The notes beneath the pieces are model-generated. The model saw only the letters and a list, made by a program, of their open reading frames with translations, did no database searches and was not told the origin of the DNA. From Croceivirga thetidis (GTDB lineage: Bacteria > Bacteroidota > Bacteroidia > Flavobacteriales > Flavobacteriaceae): 64,000 nucleotides of DNA. Location: assembly GCF_012272815.1 (NCBI RefSeq), contig NZ_JAAWWL010000003.1:167082-231081 (forward strand), read 5' to 3'. Shown in pieces: positions 8,634-16,993 of this stretch (position 1 is the stretch's first letter; each line of letters begins with the position of its first letter). A program made the translations under genes and the position numbers.

Positions 8634-9016
8634 TCAAAGCAACTTGGATTCTGTAACCAACCCATCCATACCAAGTTGCTAGGTGATATTTTCTTCTTTT
8701 ACATCCAACAAAAAACCACGACTACCTTTTAGGTGCCGCTACATTTCAAAATAGTAACTGTTGAAAACCGTCTATTTACACGTGTGGTATACCGCAATAG
8801 TGAAGTATTCTTTTGATTGATGTTATTTAATAGACGATATATAGGCAACGATGTTACATCAATGCCCTTTTTTTAATCCACATCAAAATCTAGAAATTGC
8901 CCTAAAGAAGAAGCCCCAACGAGCAGTTGCTGTCGGGGCTGTACATTGATAAGCTATACTAAACACTAACCATTAACTATAAAAAATACAGTCTTACCAA
9001 TGATTGTTTGTATTAA

Positions 9017-9033
9017 GACCAAAAAATTTGGTC
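9017..9033. promoter_or_regulatory. Palindrome GACCAAA-AAA-TTTGGTC upstream of CoA-binding gene
   Basis: Seven-base perfect arms with a three-base centre, 41 bases before the ATG at 9074. It could be an operator. Its AT-rich centre makes chance formation possible. Confidence 0.3.
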
Positions 9034-9073
9034 TCTGTTACACCTTTTGCCTTACTTTAACACAAAAAAAGGG

Positions 9074-9442
9074 ATGTGTAAAACCTTGGTTTTTGGCGCT
9101 TCATTAAAATCAAATCGTTATAGTAACCTGGCAGTCAACCGTCTAGTGGAAAACGGATTCGAAACTCAAGCTTTCGGCATTAAGCCAGGAACCATCTCTA
9201 CTATCAAAGTTACGGAAAATCTTGGTGAAATAGCAAATATTGACATTGTAACGTTGTATATGCGATCTGAATTGCAAAAAAAGTACTACAAAGAAATTGT
9301 TGGACTACAACCTCAGACGGTCATTTTTAACCCGGGAACCGAGAATGTCGAATTCTATGACATACTTAGGGAAAACAATATTGAGGTGCTCGTTGCCTGT
9401 ACTTTGGTTCTATTGAGTACCCGCCAATACGGTTGTAAGTAA
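9074..9442 (+). CDS. CoA-binding domain (YccU/succinyl-CoA ligase-like Rossmann) protein
   Basis: 122 residues from the ATG at 9074 (MCKTLVFGASLKSNRYSN); a TTG at 9047 would add nine unlikely residues. The opening LVFGAS with NRYSNLAVNRL, the middle DIVTLYM and the VIFNPGTEN motif match the small CoA_binding_2 family, single Rossmann domains like YccU. Binding of CoA or a nucleotide is known for relatives, but no reaction is established. It ends ILSTRQYGCK. It is a single-gene unit between fabH and the minus-strand S41 peptidase. Confidence 0.85.
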   Translation: MCKTLVFGASLKSNRYSNLAVNRLVENGFETQAFGIKPGTISTIKVTENLGEIANIDIVTLYMRSELQKKYYKEIVGLQPQTVIFNPGTENVEFYDILRENNIEVLVACTLVLLSTRQYGCK

Positions 9443-9549
9443 AACAGGTTAAAATTTTTTTCAGGCGTTGTGAATGTGAATTGGGTATATGGCTTCTGTA
9501 AAGAGTAAAATAGCCCCTCCACTTGCTTCAAGATAAATCGTACGTGTTA

Positions 9550-10779
9550 TTACATCACTTTATCGAGGAGTTCAATCCCTTTTTCTAAAGTTTCATCTTT
9601 AGCTATCGAAGTCTGCTTTACATAATGCTTAGGAACATATTTTTCGCGTGGTGTTCCATCAACATGATAGAGCTTCTCCAAAATCAATTTATAGCCAAAA
9701 CGCTGATTGTTGATTCTAATATCAAAATCAGAACCTGCCAGTCTTTTCATCTCAGTCCCCACAATCTCAGCCCTTTTTAGGGCATCGAAACCAACGGCCA
9801 TTCCTTCACCCATACTGCCTGTCCATCTGCCGACAAGTACCACTACCGGTTTATTGTACTGCTTACCCCTTGGGCTTACAAGTTCGAACCAACTGCGAAC
9901 TATTTTTGGTTGACCATCAAAAGACTCTATAAAATGGTGCTTTTGGTAGGGTAGCTCCATATTGATGAACCTTCCCATAATACCTTTGGCAACATAGGTA
10001 TTGCCGCCATTATTGGTATTTCTCAAATCGATAATAAGCGCCTTGGTATCTAAAAGTTGGTCCAAAGCCTTATCGAATGCAGTTATCAATTGGTTATTCC
10101 CTAAAGAATTGTTTATTCTGATTATACCGATATCGTCGGTCTCTTGGACTGTCAAAAGTTCGTTTTCGTTCTTAAAGGTCAAGCGGTCAATATCAAATTC
10201 CAATTTTTCGCCATTTTCCAGTTTTAAGGATAGAATTCTTGGTTCGCTATATTTTCCTGAGAGCACTTTGTTTGCAATCCAGTTGCGCACTTCCAATGAA
10301 GTTTTGTCACTGCATAATGCGGGAAATTCTTCAATCGCTTTAGAAAAATCGCCCCCGTTGAACTGAACTATTTCGGCACCAAGAATGTCATTTTCCAAAT
10401 TCGCCAATTGTGTTTGCCAGACATTTTTTATTATGGCTTTGTCCTCATCAAAGGCTACATATATCGGTGCATACAGACGATAGGATTCCCTAATATTGGT
10501 AGTTAATGATATATGGCTATCATAGAATTCATTTAAAAGGTATTCAAAAAGTAAAATGACATCGGCCTCGTTTTTTAGCCCATCAATTTTTGCGGTATAC
10601 TTTTGTGTTATGCATTCCATGTCAACCTTTTTTTCATCCAAATAGACGTAGAGGTTGTTGATGTCATTCAATATTTGGTTCAAATCTTCTTGAACCTTTG
10701 TTTTATCAATGGTTGTGTTTTGTGCTTGCAATGCCAACCCTAGCAATGAGAAGGCAAAAGACAAAATCAGTTTTTTCAT
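9550..10779 (-). CDS. Secreted S41-family (C-terminal processing-like) serine peptidase
   Basis: 409 residues with a signal peptide (MKKLILSFAFSLLGLALQAQ). The C-terminal half is the S41 catalytic domain: DLRNTNNGGNT (about 251-261) and the nucleophile Ser322 in GRWTGSMGEG, followed by a KRAEIVGTEMKRLAGSDF strand. The N-terminal half is a helical region without a clear PDZ domain, as in tricorn/RBP3-like S41 proteins of Bacteroidota. It is probably periplasmic or outer-membrane facing, trimming unknown peptides. The usual catalytic Lys four residues after the Ser is not seen, so the general base may differ (Ser/Glu type). It is a single gene. Confidence 0.87.
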   Translation of the reverse strand: MKKLILSFAFSLLGLALQAQNTTIDKTKVQEDLNQILNDINNLYVYLDEKKVDMECITQKYTAKIDGLKNEADVILLFEYLLNEFYDSHISLTTNIRESYRLYAPIYVAFDEDKAIIKNVWQTQLANLENDILGAEIVQFNGGDFSKAIEEFPALCSDKTSLEVRNWIANKVLSGKYSEPRILSLKLENGEKLEFDIDRLTFKNENELLTVQETDDIGIIRINNSLGNNQLITAFDKALDQLLDTKALIIDLRNTNNGGNTYVAKGIMGRFINMELPYQKHHFIESFDGQPKIVRSWFELVSPRGKQYNKPVVVLVGRWTGSMGEGMAVGFDALKRAEIVGTEMKRLAGSDFDIRINNQRFGYKLILEKLYHVDGTPREKYVPKHYVKQTSIAKDETLEKGIELLDKVM

Positions 10780-10967
10780 AGCGCATTTTTTAGAATATTC
10801 ACTGCCCGCCGTTTCAACACTATTCTTCGCTTAAAGCCGTATTTGCTGAATTCGGGAGAAAACAAAAATAACCTGGACACGGGTAATTTTTGGACTTGGA
10901 GTTAGAAATAATTGTTGGTTGTAAGAAAAGTACTTTATAAAGCAATCCTATTGCAAGGCTGAAAGTT

Positions 10968-11726
10968 TTACTTAGAAGTTTCCGTCTCAATTTGAGAAAT
11001 TAATTCAGTGGCTTTAGCGCTCAACTCCTCGTAATAACTTTCAAAAACGGTCTGCTTAAAAAAATAAAAAGTAGCACAAGCTTCCAAATCCCTAAATTCA
11101 GCTGAGGACGGGTCATTAATAAACTCCCAATCTGTTTTCTTGCGCATATATTCCTTATTGAACAAGGGGTCTACCACATCAAAATATTTGATGATCAGTT
11201 TATAAATGTTATTGAACAGATTAATTCCGGTTTGGTTCATTTCACTCATGTGGTCGTTAATGACCGCATACCTTTTGTAGTAATCCATGATTTGACCCCG
11301 AACATTTTCGTTGCTGATGAACTTGAATTGGCCTGAACTGGTGATTTCGATAAATGTCTTGTCTTCTAAGATTAAATTTTCAGCATCCCAAGATAGGGGA
11401 GATGTTAGGGCGATAAAGTCTTTTTCAGTTGCTTGTTCAGCATACATTTCATGAATGTAAATTCTGAACAATCGCTGTTCTTCAATACTGAATGCCGTTC
11501 GTTGTTCTAAATAGTTTACATCTTTTTCGAGGTCGGCTTGAATGCGATGTAGGTAATTGATACCGGTCGCATTTTCTTTGTTTTGCTCATTACGGTTACT
11601 GATTTGAAGCGCAATTAGAATACCGATTACGATAAGTAAAATCTCGCCAAGGGCATAAAGCACATAACCTTTTAGATTACCTTTTTTTAGCAAATTTTGA
11701 CGAATTCTACGAAAGAACTTCAGCAT
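10968..11726 (-). CDS. DUF6090 family membrane-anchored protein
   Basis: 252 residues. The basic start MLKFFRRIRQNLLKKGNLKGY followed by the single helix YALGEILLIVIGILIALQI and then a coiled, charged domain is the signature of DUF6090, a family abundant in Flavobacteriia. The helix near residues 24-46 anchors a periplasmic helical domain. The function is unknown. It lies alone between the S41 peptidase and a small membrane protein. Confidence 0.85.
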   Translation of the reverse strand: MLKFFRRIRQNLLKKGNLKGYVLYALGEILLIVIGILIALQISNRNEQNKENATGINYLHRIQADLEKDVNYLEQRTAFSIEEQRLFRIYIHEMYAEQATEKDFIALTSPLSWDAENLILEDKTFIEITSSGQFKFISNENVRGQIMDYYKRYAVINDHMSEMNQTGINLFNNIYKLIIKYFDVVDPLFNKEYMRKKTDWEFINDPSSAEFRDLEACATFYFFKQTVFESYYEELSAKATELISQIETETSK

Positions 11727-11912
11727 CGGTCAGGTGTTTTGAAGATAGTTTCGGGTCATGCAATTGCCTTACAATAGCGAATCATGACAACAACTGTTAA
11801 AAGGGGAATCTTACCTAAGATACTAAAAACCAAGCAATAAAGCTGCCTTAAAAAGATGAGTAATTGGGTATAACGTTTTGAAAATCGGTTTTAATCATTA
11901 ATTAAGACGAAG

Positions 11913-12356
11913 CTAACTATCCGTTTTGTCTTTTTTTACTTCTACCAATTGATACAGATTATAAACAGTCAAAACGACTGCGCCTAAAATGATTAAAATA
12001 TTGATGGGAAGCATTGAAGACTTTCCATAAATTTTCTCACCGTCCAATTCTACAATCATCGGATTTGTTCGGCTATTATCAATTTCAAGAAAAACCCTAA
12101 GTTCTTTGCCAATGGCATCTTTAGCCAAAAAGGTTTTCCAATGGGTTCTATAATGATCGGTTAGTTTATAGGTTTTTTCTGTTCTATCTGAGGTGACCAA
12201 AACCAGTCGTTGACCTTCTTTATATGTAAATGATTTTCTCGGTTTGTATTTGTAGGTTTCGAGATAGGCCTCTTTTAAGGTACCGTACTCTTGGGTAACA
12301 TCTTTTTTTTCGGCCATAACATTGGGTATGGCGTCTACGACAGCCATAAAAATCAA
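11913..12356 (-). CDS. Hypothetical membrane protein, start uncertain
   Basis: 147 residues from a TTG at 12356; the first ATG (12347) gives 144. A soluble middle part (YKYKPRKSFTYKEGQRLVLVTSDRTEKTYKL) precedes a C-terminal helix (MLPINILIILGAVVLTVYNLY) and a basic end. The frame stays open upstream to a TAG at 12450-12452, and the upstream residues read as a basic stretch followed by WLFINLALIFMAVVDAI, a plausible N-terminal membrane helix. No ATG or GTG begins it, so either a rare start is used (for example ATT near 12413) or the 5' end is decayed. I recognise no family. Confidence 0.6.
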   Translation of the reverse strand: MIFMAVVDAIPNVMAEKKDVTQEYGTLKEAYLETYKYKPRKSFTYKEGQRLVLVTSDRTEKTYKLTDHYRTHWKTFLAKDAIGKELRVFLEIDNSRTNPMIVELDGEKIYGKSSMLPINILIILGAVVLTVYNLYQLVEVKKDKTDS

Positions 12357-12485
12357 TGCTAGATTGATAAAAAGCCATTTGTATTTATTGTTCAGCGTTC
12401 TGATATTTTTAATGTCACTTTTGTTTGGTAAAATTAATTTTAGAAAATCCTAGCCGTAGTTCTGAGGCATTTTGAATATAGTTAT

Positions 12486-13316
12486 TTATTTCAACTGAAA
12501 ATGGATATGATCATCATGTCGCACAGCCTGACAACCATGGTACCTTACCTTACCACTATTCAATTTAAGTCTGGTTTTTAAATGTGGCTCAATAAACAAC
12601 TTACCAATTTCACTTTGTTTTACAATTGAATTCGCCAACTGCCTTGTTCCCATAATTGAGAATTCGATGTCCTTATTTACCTTACCAAATGTCAAATACT
12701 TTGGAAAATCATATTGCCAATATCCCTTTCTTTTGCAGACTGTAATTTGGTCATATTCCCTAGTTGTAGGGTTTTCATAGACACCGTATCCGCTGACCGA
12801 TGGTTTTTTGTTTGTAAGTGCACCATTTTGTTCGTTGTAAACGAAAGAGACATCGATTTTTTTACCGTCATTATGGCTTAAATGTGGTAGTAAGGGGAAT
12901 TTGTCAATAAATGGAAAATTGGCATCGAGATACACCAATTGAATACCATTGTTTTTTCTATCAAAGTCCTTTGCAATGTGCTGTAAAGCTTTGTTCAATT
13001 CTGGACGCACATAATTACGATTGGCAAGTTTGTAAAAGAAGTTATGTGCTGTTATATTTTCCGTTTCCTTTATTCTTTCCCTTCCGAAAAGTGGTGCAAC
13101 ATACGGAACGATTAAAAACGTTGCGCTAAGGTAGAGTACACTGAAAACGACCCCCTTTTTCAATCTTCTTCTTGATGCGTTTTTCTTAACAACAATTAGG
13201 GTAATCAAATAAATTACGCCCCCTATTTGTGTAACTACTGTTAGAAGAACAATAAGCACTAAGTGAAGTAGGATTTTCAAACTGGCGGAAAAAATTCTGA
13301 TGACATTTTTATTCAT
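12486..13316 (-). CDS. LAS-type zinc peptidase (murein endopeptidase-like), membrane anchored
   Basis: 276 residues with two N-terminal transmembrane helices (about 12-43 and 55-75), then an extracytoplasmic domain. His148 and Asp155 form HxxxxxxD (HNDGKKID), and HDDHIH carries His270/His272. This H-x6-D...HxH pattern is that of the lysostaphin/D-Ala-D-Ala/MepA (M15/M74) zinc fold, with the zinc bound by His148, Asp155 and His272. A role in cutting peptidoglycan cross-links is the natural inference. I have not seen the family name proven for this architecture, and sequence outside the motifs is divergent. Confidence 0.7.
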   Translation of the reverse strand: MNKNVIRIFSASLKILLHLVLIVLLTVVTQIGGVIYLITLIVVKKNASRRRLKKGVVFSVLYLSATFLIVPYVAPLFGRERIKETENITAHNFFYKLANRNYVRPELNKALQHIAKDFDRKNNGIQLVYLDANFPFIDKFPLLPHLSHNDGKKIDVSFVYNEQNGALTNKKPSVSGYGVYENPTTREYDQITVCKRKGYWQYDFPKYLTFGKVNKDIEFSIMGTRQLANSIVKQSEIGKLFIEPHLKTRLKLNSGKVRYHGCQAVRHDDHIHFQLK

Positions 13317-13433
13317 GGTTAACTAGAGAAAATTACTATCAGACATTCACCTTAAAATTCTATTCCCAGAGTTAGGTAGGATTTAATCATTAAGTGTCCT
13401 ACCAAAATGGAACCTTACTTTAGTTATAAAACG

Positions 13434-13718
13434 TTAGTTATCCTTAAAAATTTGGTATTGGTAGGTAGTTCCTTCCCAGTCATTCTCTACAAAGAACGCC
13501 TCGTCATCATTTGCTACAATTTCATACCTGAAATTGTCCTTTATATTCTACCTTTTCTTTAATTGATCAATTACAAAACCTATAGCGATAAAGAATAAAG
13601 CTATGGTCAAAAGGGTTAAATCAAAAATGTTGGTTTTTACGTAGGTAACTATAACGAGAAAGACTGCAATGATACCTGCTGCAATAATTGCCTTGCCAAC
13701 ATAGGGTTCTTTGTGCAT
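13434..13718 (-). pseudogene. Small membrane-protein gene with in-frame TAG and coding-like tail
   Basis: The ATG at 13718 opens 56 residues (MHKEPYVGK..., two hydrophobic helices, ending DQLKKR) to a TAG at 13548-13550. The same frame then continues without start codon for 37 sense codons to a TAA at 13434-13436, reading NIKDNFRYEIVANDD then EAFFVENDWEGTTYQYQ, which has normal protein composition. Either the original gene was a helix pair plus soluble domain now broken by a nonsense mutation, or the 56-residue product stands alone and the tail is a remnant. It begins 2 bases after the stop of the cytochrome-b-like gene, so both are in one transcript. Confidence 0.55.
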
Positions 13719-13720
13719 TT

Positions 13721-14341
13721 TTATTTTCCAATCATGATATCATAGTCTTTCGGAATTTCAATTCCGTTGAAGCCATCAGTTAGTCCGTAGAGCAGGACCA
13801 AAGCCAATAGCACGCCCATAAACAGAATAGTATACGTTTGCTGATATGGGGTCACTCCAAGTACTTTTCTTTTCATTTTCATTGAATGAATTGCTGCAAC
13901 ATGTCCAAAGAAGGATATGATGGCCAGCCCATAGTAGGGTACAAAAAATAGGTTTAACGGAAATGTGTTAAGTCCAGCAACTCCGAAATAAAAGTTAGTG
14001 TCCAATTTTAAGAACATCCTACCAGATAATACGGCACTCACATGCACTATCAAAAAAAATGCGAGGTAAAGCCCTGTCCAAATCTGTAGTTTTTGAAAAA
14101 AGCCTGATTTCGTTTTTCGTTTTTTTAGGAACAGTTTTATCCCCGAAATAATTTGAATCGCAACAGCAAGGAGTAACACGGTTTCGATAAACGTTGTTCT
14201 ATACACAACCCTTAAATCGTTCATTAGTTCAATATGAGCGCTTGGACCGAATAGACTAAAAAAATGATTGAACAAATGGAACCCAACAAAAATTGAAATT
14301 GTAATTCCAGAAAAGTAATGCAGTTTTTTCAGGTTCATCAT
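13721..14341 (-). CDS. Cytochrome b-like (succinate dehydrogenase membrane-anchor type) protein
   Basis: 206 residues with five predicted transmembrane helices and histidines placed inside or at helix ends (His22, His26, His100, His147), the pattern of di-haem cytochrome b anchors of succinate dehydrogenase/fumarate reductase. No flavoprotein or iron-sulfur subunit is nearby, so it may be an orphan paralog or a different haem membrane protein. It starts with ATGATG at 14341 and shares a transcript with the interrupted small gene downstream. Confidence 0.65.
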   Translation of the reverse strand: MMNLKKLHYFSGITISIFVGFHLFNHFFSLFGPSAHIELMNDLRVVYRTTFIETVLLLAVAIQIISGIKLFLKKRKTKSGFFQKLQIWTGLYLAFFLIVHVSAVLSGRMFLKLDTNFYFGVAGLNTFPLNLFFVPYYGLAIISFFGHVAAIHSMKMKRKVLGVTPYQQTYTILFMGVLLALVLLYGLTDGFNGIEIPKDYDIMIGK

Positions 14342-14436
14342 TTAGCTTTTATACTCGTTTCAAAGAACACAACATTTTTCGGTTAAGTGGTATCCAAAAG
14401 GATAGGTTGTCTGATGGCTTTAGATTCAGCTAGTTG

Positions 14437-14979
14437 CTAAATTGATTTTTCATAGGCTTCTTGAATCCAATCTTTGAGTTCGGTATCAATTTCAGATTCG
14501 TTGGTCAAACGAACCCTGTGCGTGCACATGGAACCAAATGGCCCTGAGTTTTCCAATCGTTCAGTTGTTGGTTTGTCCTTTAGTTTAAACCCTAAATCAA
14601 TTCGGGTTTTGGTTGCAGGCTTAATGAGAATAAACTGCCTTTTTCGAATAATGCTCACACTTCCTTTTTTAGGTGTGATGGTAACGTCATTACCCAAAGA
14701 ATTTACATAGTTGATAAGACCATCATAAATTGGCTTTAAGCCCTCTTTTCCTGAATATTGGGCGGCCACTAAGTCTTCTGAAGTGTTGTTTTCTTCTTTT
14801 GACAACGATACTATCGTATTGGCAAAACCATGGGTAACCCCATGTTCAGATTTCAGATATTTTACGCCTTCAGAATGTCTTGAGAACGACTTTTCTTTTA
14901 AGATTGCCTTCCATTCATCAAGAGACTTCCCCGTCTTTTCGGGCATGTTGGCAATCATGGTTTGTAGTGCTTTATCCAT
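14437..14979 (-). CDS. DUF4287 / DUF5655 domain protein
   Basis: 180 residues. The first 65 (TMIANMPEKTGKSLDEWKAI ... KYLKSEHGVTHGFAN) match DUF4287; the rest (GLKPIYDGLINYVNSLGNDV ... RIDLGFKLKD ... MCTHRVRLTN) matches DUF5655, a beta-rich transporter-associated or DNA-associated domain. This two-domain cytosolic protein is common in soil and marine bacteria and its function is unknown. It is a stand-alone gene at the edge of the cassette-like array; no AACGGTCT repeat lies immediately upstream of it. Confidence 0.85.
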   Translation of the reverse strand: MDKALQTMIANMPEKTGKSLDEWKAILKEKSFSRHSEGVKYLKSEHGVTHGFANTIVSLSKEENNTSEDLVAAQYSGKEGLKPIYDGLINYVNSLGNDVTITPKKGSVSIIRKRQFILIKPATKTRIDLGFKLKDKPTTERLENSGPFGSMCTHRVRLTNESEIDTELKDWIQEAYEKSI

Positions 14980-15016
14980 GATTTTAAAGTTAGTTAGAAT
15001 CTAGGAATGAATAATG

Positions 15017-15706
15017 TTACCACACATACTTAATTCCTATCAACTTTTTCATTACCTCATTATACCGAAATGCAATTCTACGTTCGGAATGCAATGACAT
15101 GCAACCAAATATATATTGGTATTTAAAATTATATTGATTTGCAAGTTTTTTTCTTCGCCTAGCTATTTCTCTTGTCATGAACGTCCCTGAACCCAAAATT
15201 CTCGCATTTCCATTCTTATAGTCCAACTTGGCTTGTTTTTCACTATACTTCGTATAAAATTTTGGAGACTGGATGGAGTCTTTATAGAGTGATAACTTTT
15301 TATCTGAAATCTTCAACAATATTGTGTCTTCTGCCGAAAGCGGATGTAATTTAAATACGCCATTTATAACCTTTGATTTTTCGTTTACAGAAATTGTTAC
15401 ACTGTCAATTGAGTTAGCCTTGAATGAAAAAATTCCGGTTGAGTCAGTTTGAGTTTGAATTGTCGATTCTCCCTGAGTTATTTTAATCCGATGTCTTCTT
15501 GAATTCAGCAAAACTATTTGTCGGTCCGACGAGGACTCTAATTCTGCCCATTCACTCTCAAAAGATTTATAGAATTCAATTTTTCCTGTAAGTTCATTTT
15601 GTCCAAGAAGTTTGTTTTGATGGACAAAAAGAATTAGTAGTATTATAATTGAATTTTTCAAATAAGGATGATTTATACTACTATTTTGCCTCAAGAATAA
15701 TGCCAT
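15017..15706 (-). CDS. Hypothetical secreted protein, first unit of cassette-like array
   Basis: 229 residues. An internal hydrophobic segment (NSIIILLILFVHQNKLLGQ, residues 18-36) ends in a signal-peptidase-like site, so the protein is exported, possibly from a later start. Residues about 40-130 look like a beta-sandwich regulatory domain (TDSTGIFSFKANSIDSVTISV). The C-terminal part (FGCMSLHSERRIAFRYNEVM) is basic and unknown. It is flanked upstream by repeat copy A. I do not recognise the family. Confidence 0.65.
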   Translation of the reverse strand: MALFLRQNSSINHPYLKNSIIILLILFVHQNKLLGQNELTGKIEFYKSFESEWAELESSSDRQIVLLNSRRHRIKITQGESTIQTQTDSTGIFSFKANSIDSVTISVNEKSKVINGVFKLHPLSAEDTILLKISDKKLSLYKDSIQSPKFYTKYSEKQAKLDYKNGNARILGSGTFMTREIARRRKKLANQYNFKYQYIFGCMSLHSERRIAFRYNEVMKKLIGIKYVW

Positions 15707-15727
15707 TCAAATTATAGCAAATGCGTA

Positions 15728-15850
15728 GTAACGGTCTCAGCTATGAGCAGTTGTGTGGGTTATTAAGGACATTTGCAGGTAAACGACAAGCTGAAAATTT
15801 CGCAGGAATTTTCAGAATAAGCCTGTAATAGCAATTGTTGCAGAGGGTTA
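15728..15850. repeat. Cassette-boundary repeat A (AACGGTCT type)
   Basis: Begins TAACGGTCTCAGCTATGAG at 15729, contains a perfect stem CTGAAAATT/AATTTTCAG (15791-15799/15807-15815) and ends TTGCAGAGGGTTATTT. It fills the space between the genes ending at 15706 and 15854. Confidence 0.65.
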
Positions 15851-15853
15851 TTT

Positions 15854-16363
15854 TTAGTTGTCCCAAATGGATAAATAAACAGTTTTTGAATTTGGGTTAA
15901 TTATTAATAGGGTACCGTTGTGAAATCTCAAATCATTATATCTTTCCGAACAGCATCTTTCTTCATATGAATAGTAGTTATCTTTATCAGTAAGAATTGA
16001 TATCATTTTTTCGCTTCCACTATAAAATGTGCTATCATTCACTGTTGTAACAGAAATATTACCATGTGAAATTTCAAAATTAGTATGTAATCCTATTTCA
16101 AAATCAACAATTCCTCTTTTCCATTCTGAGAGTGACCAAGGCGGTGCATTTGAAATCCATCTTTTTATCTGTTTTTCGCTAGTTCGAAAAATGAGAGAAG
16201 TATGGCCATCTCCATTAAAAAGATAATTCTCAGATTCACCAGTTAAATCAATAGGTTCTTGAATTTCCAGTCCGGTTAGTCTGGTAAAATAGTCTTCTCT
16301 ACTTTCACTGATATTACAACTAACTAAAGCGACTGACATTAAAACTAATCGTATTACTTTCAT
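15854..16363 (-). CDS. Hypothetical lipoprotein, cassette-like unit
   Basis: 169 residues with a lipoprotein signal (MKVIRLVLMSVALVSCN; lipobox LVSC). The mature part contains LFNGDGHTSLIFRTSEKQI, WISNAPPWSLSEW and a CC pair (EERCCSERY). It ends at KTVYLSIWDN. It is probably anchored to the inner or outer membrane. No family is recognised. It is a single gene between repeat copies A (downstream) and B (upstream), with the same orientation as all other units. Confidence 0.7.
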   Translation of the reverse strand: MKVIRLVLMSVALVSCNISESREDYFTRLTGLEIQEPIDLTGESENYLFNGDGHTSLIFRTSEKQIKRWISNAPPWSLSEWKRGIVDFEIGLHTNFEISHGNISVTTVNDSTFYSGSEKMISILTDKDNYYSYEERCCSERYNDLRFHNGTLLIINPNSKTVYLSIWDN

Positions 16364-16379
16364 TTGTTTTTAATACATG

Positions 16380-16446
16380 CCAACGGTCTAGGCTATAAAT
16401 ATTGAATCAGCAATTGTCTATAACCATAGGTAGCAAACATTATTTT
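16380..16446. repeat. Cassette-boundary repeat B
   Basis: Starts CCAACGGTCTAGGCTATAAA at 16380 and ends GTAGCAAACATTATTTT. GGCTATAAATATTG and CAATTGTCTATAACC form an imperfect inverted repeat. The 3' end of the next gene lies inside it. Confidence 0.65.
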
Positions 16447-16886
16447 AATCCATACATGACTATCTTTTTCTTTTTCCAAAGAAATTCAAGATTAATCACT
16501 TTTTCATTTTTTATAGCGTTCAATTCTTTTTTTTCAAGGATGAAACTCACTTTTGTCATCCATGTATTGGAAACGTTTGAATAGTCAGATTCTATTTCTG
16601 TATTGTCAGTGCTAATTTCTAGATTTTGCTCTGAAGTCTTAAGATGTAGAACTCCACCATTCCAAGTTTTGATATTTTGGCGACTCAATATTGTACATTC
16701 GAAAAAGTGGTAACCATTCAACGTATTAAACTCACCCCAGAATTGCCCCTCTTTGGATTCAGCATACTTTTTTCCTGGAACGTTTTTAATCAAGTCTTCA
16801 GTATAAGTGTCGACATGGGTTCGTTCTAGAGCTCTGATATTGCCGAAGGCTGCTAATACCTTGTCTATTTTTCTGAAAACACTCAT
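16440..16886 (-). CDS. Hypothetical cytosolic protein, cassette-like unit
   Basis: 148 residues, no signal peptide or membrane helix, beta-rich (FWGEFNTLNGYHFFECTI, VLHLKTSEQNLEIS) with a lysine-rich C-terminus (FLWKKKKIVMYGLK). No motif or family is recognised. The start is ATG at 16886. The stop codon lies within repeat B; repeat C lies upstream. Its compact single-gene form suits a mobile cassette. Confidence 0.65.
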   Translation of the reverse strand: MSVFRKIDKVLAAFGNIRALERTHVDTYTEDLIKNVPGKKYAESKEGQFWGEFNTLNGYHFFECTILSRQNIKTWNGGVLHLKTSEQNLEISTDNTEIESDYSNVSNTWMTKVSFILEKKELNAIKNEKVINLEFLWKKKKIVMYGLK

Positions 16887-16928
16887 AATGAATTATAGTT
16901 TTTTAATTTGAATTTGTTCTTACTACTT

Positions 16929-16993
16929 GGCAACGGTCTCGTATAACCGTCAGTTTTTAATTGCGGTTTTACATTGTTGTGCACTGGCTTTTA
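16929..16993. repeat. Cassette-boundary repeat C
   Basis: Starts GGCAACGGTCTCGTATAACC at 16929. CGTATAACCG and CGGTTTTACA form the arms around an AATTG-rich centre, and it ends TGTGCACTGGCTTTTATTT. It is the shortest copy, without the inner hairpins. Confidence 0.65.

Larger units (their letters stand above)
8606..9073. other. Gene-poor stretch with three hairpins
   Basis: No convincing protein gene. It holds three inverted repeats: AACCCCGAC/GTCGGGGTT (8611-8619/8625-8633), AGCAACTTGG/CCAAGTTGCT (8638-8647/8671-8680) and AGCCCC/GGGGCT (8912-8917/8935-8940). A 17-base palindrome lies at 9017-9033. The first hairpin probably ends the fabH transcript. The others could be further terminators or part of an untranslated RNA. 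Confidence 0.45.

Noticed and set aside
13721..14341. Succinate dehydrogenase subunit C
   Set aside because: The histidine pattern fits a haem membrane anchor, but no SdhA or SdhB lies nearby and the housekeeping sdh operon must be elsewhere; I give only the general family.
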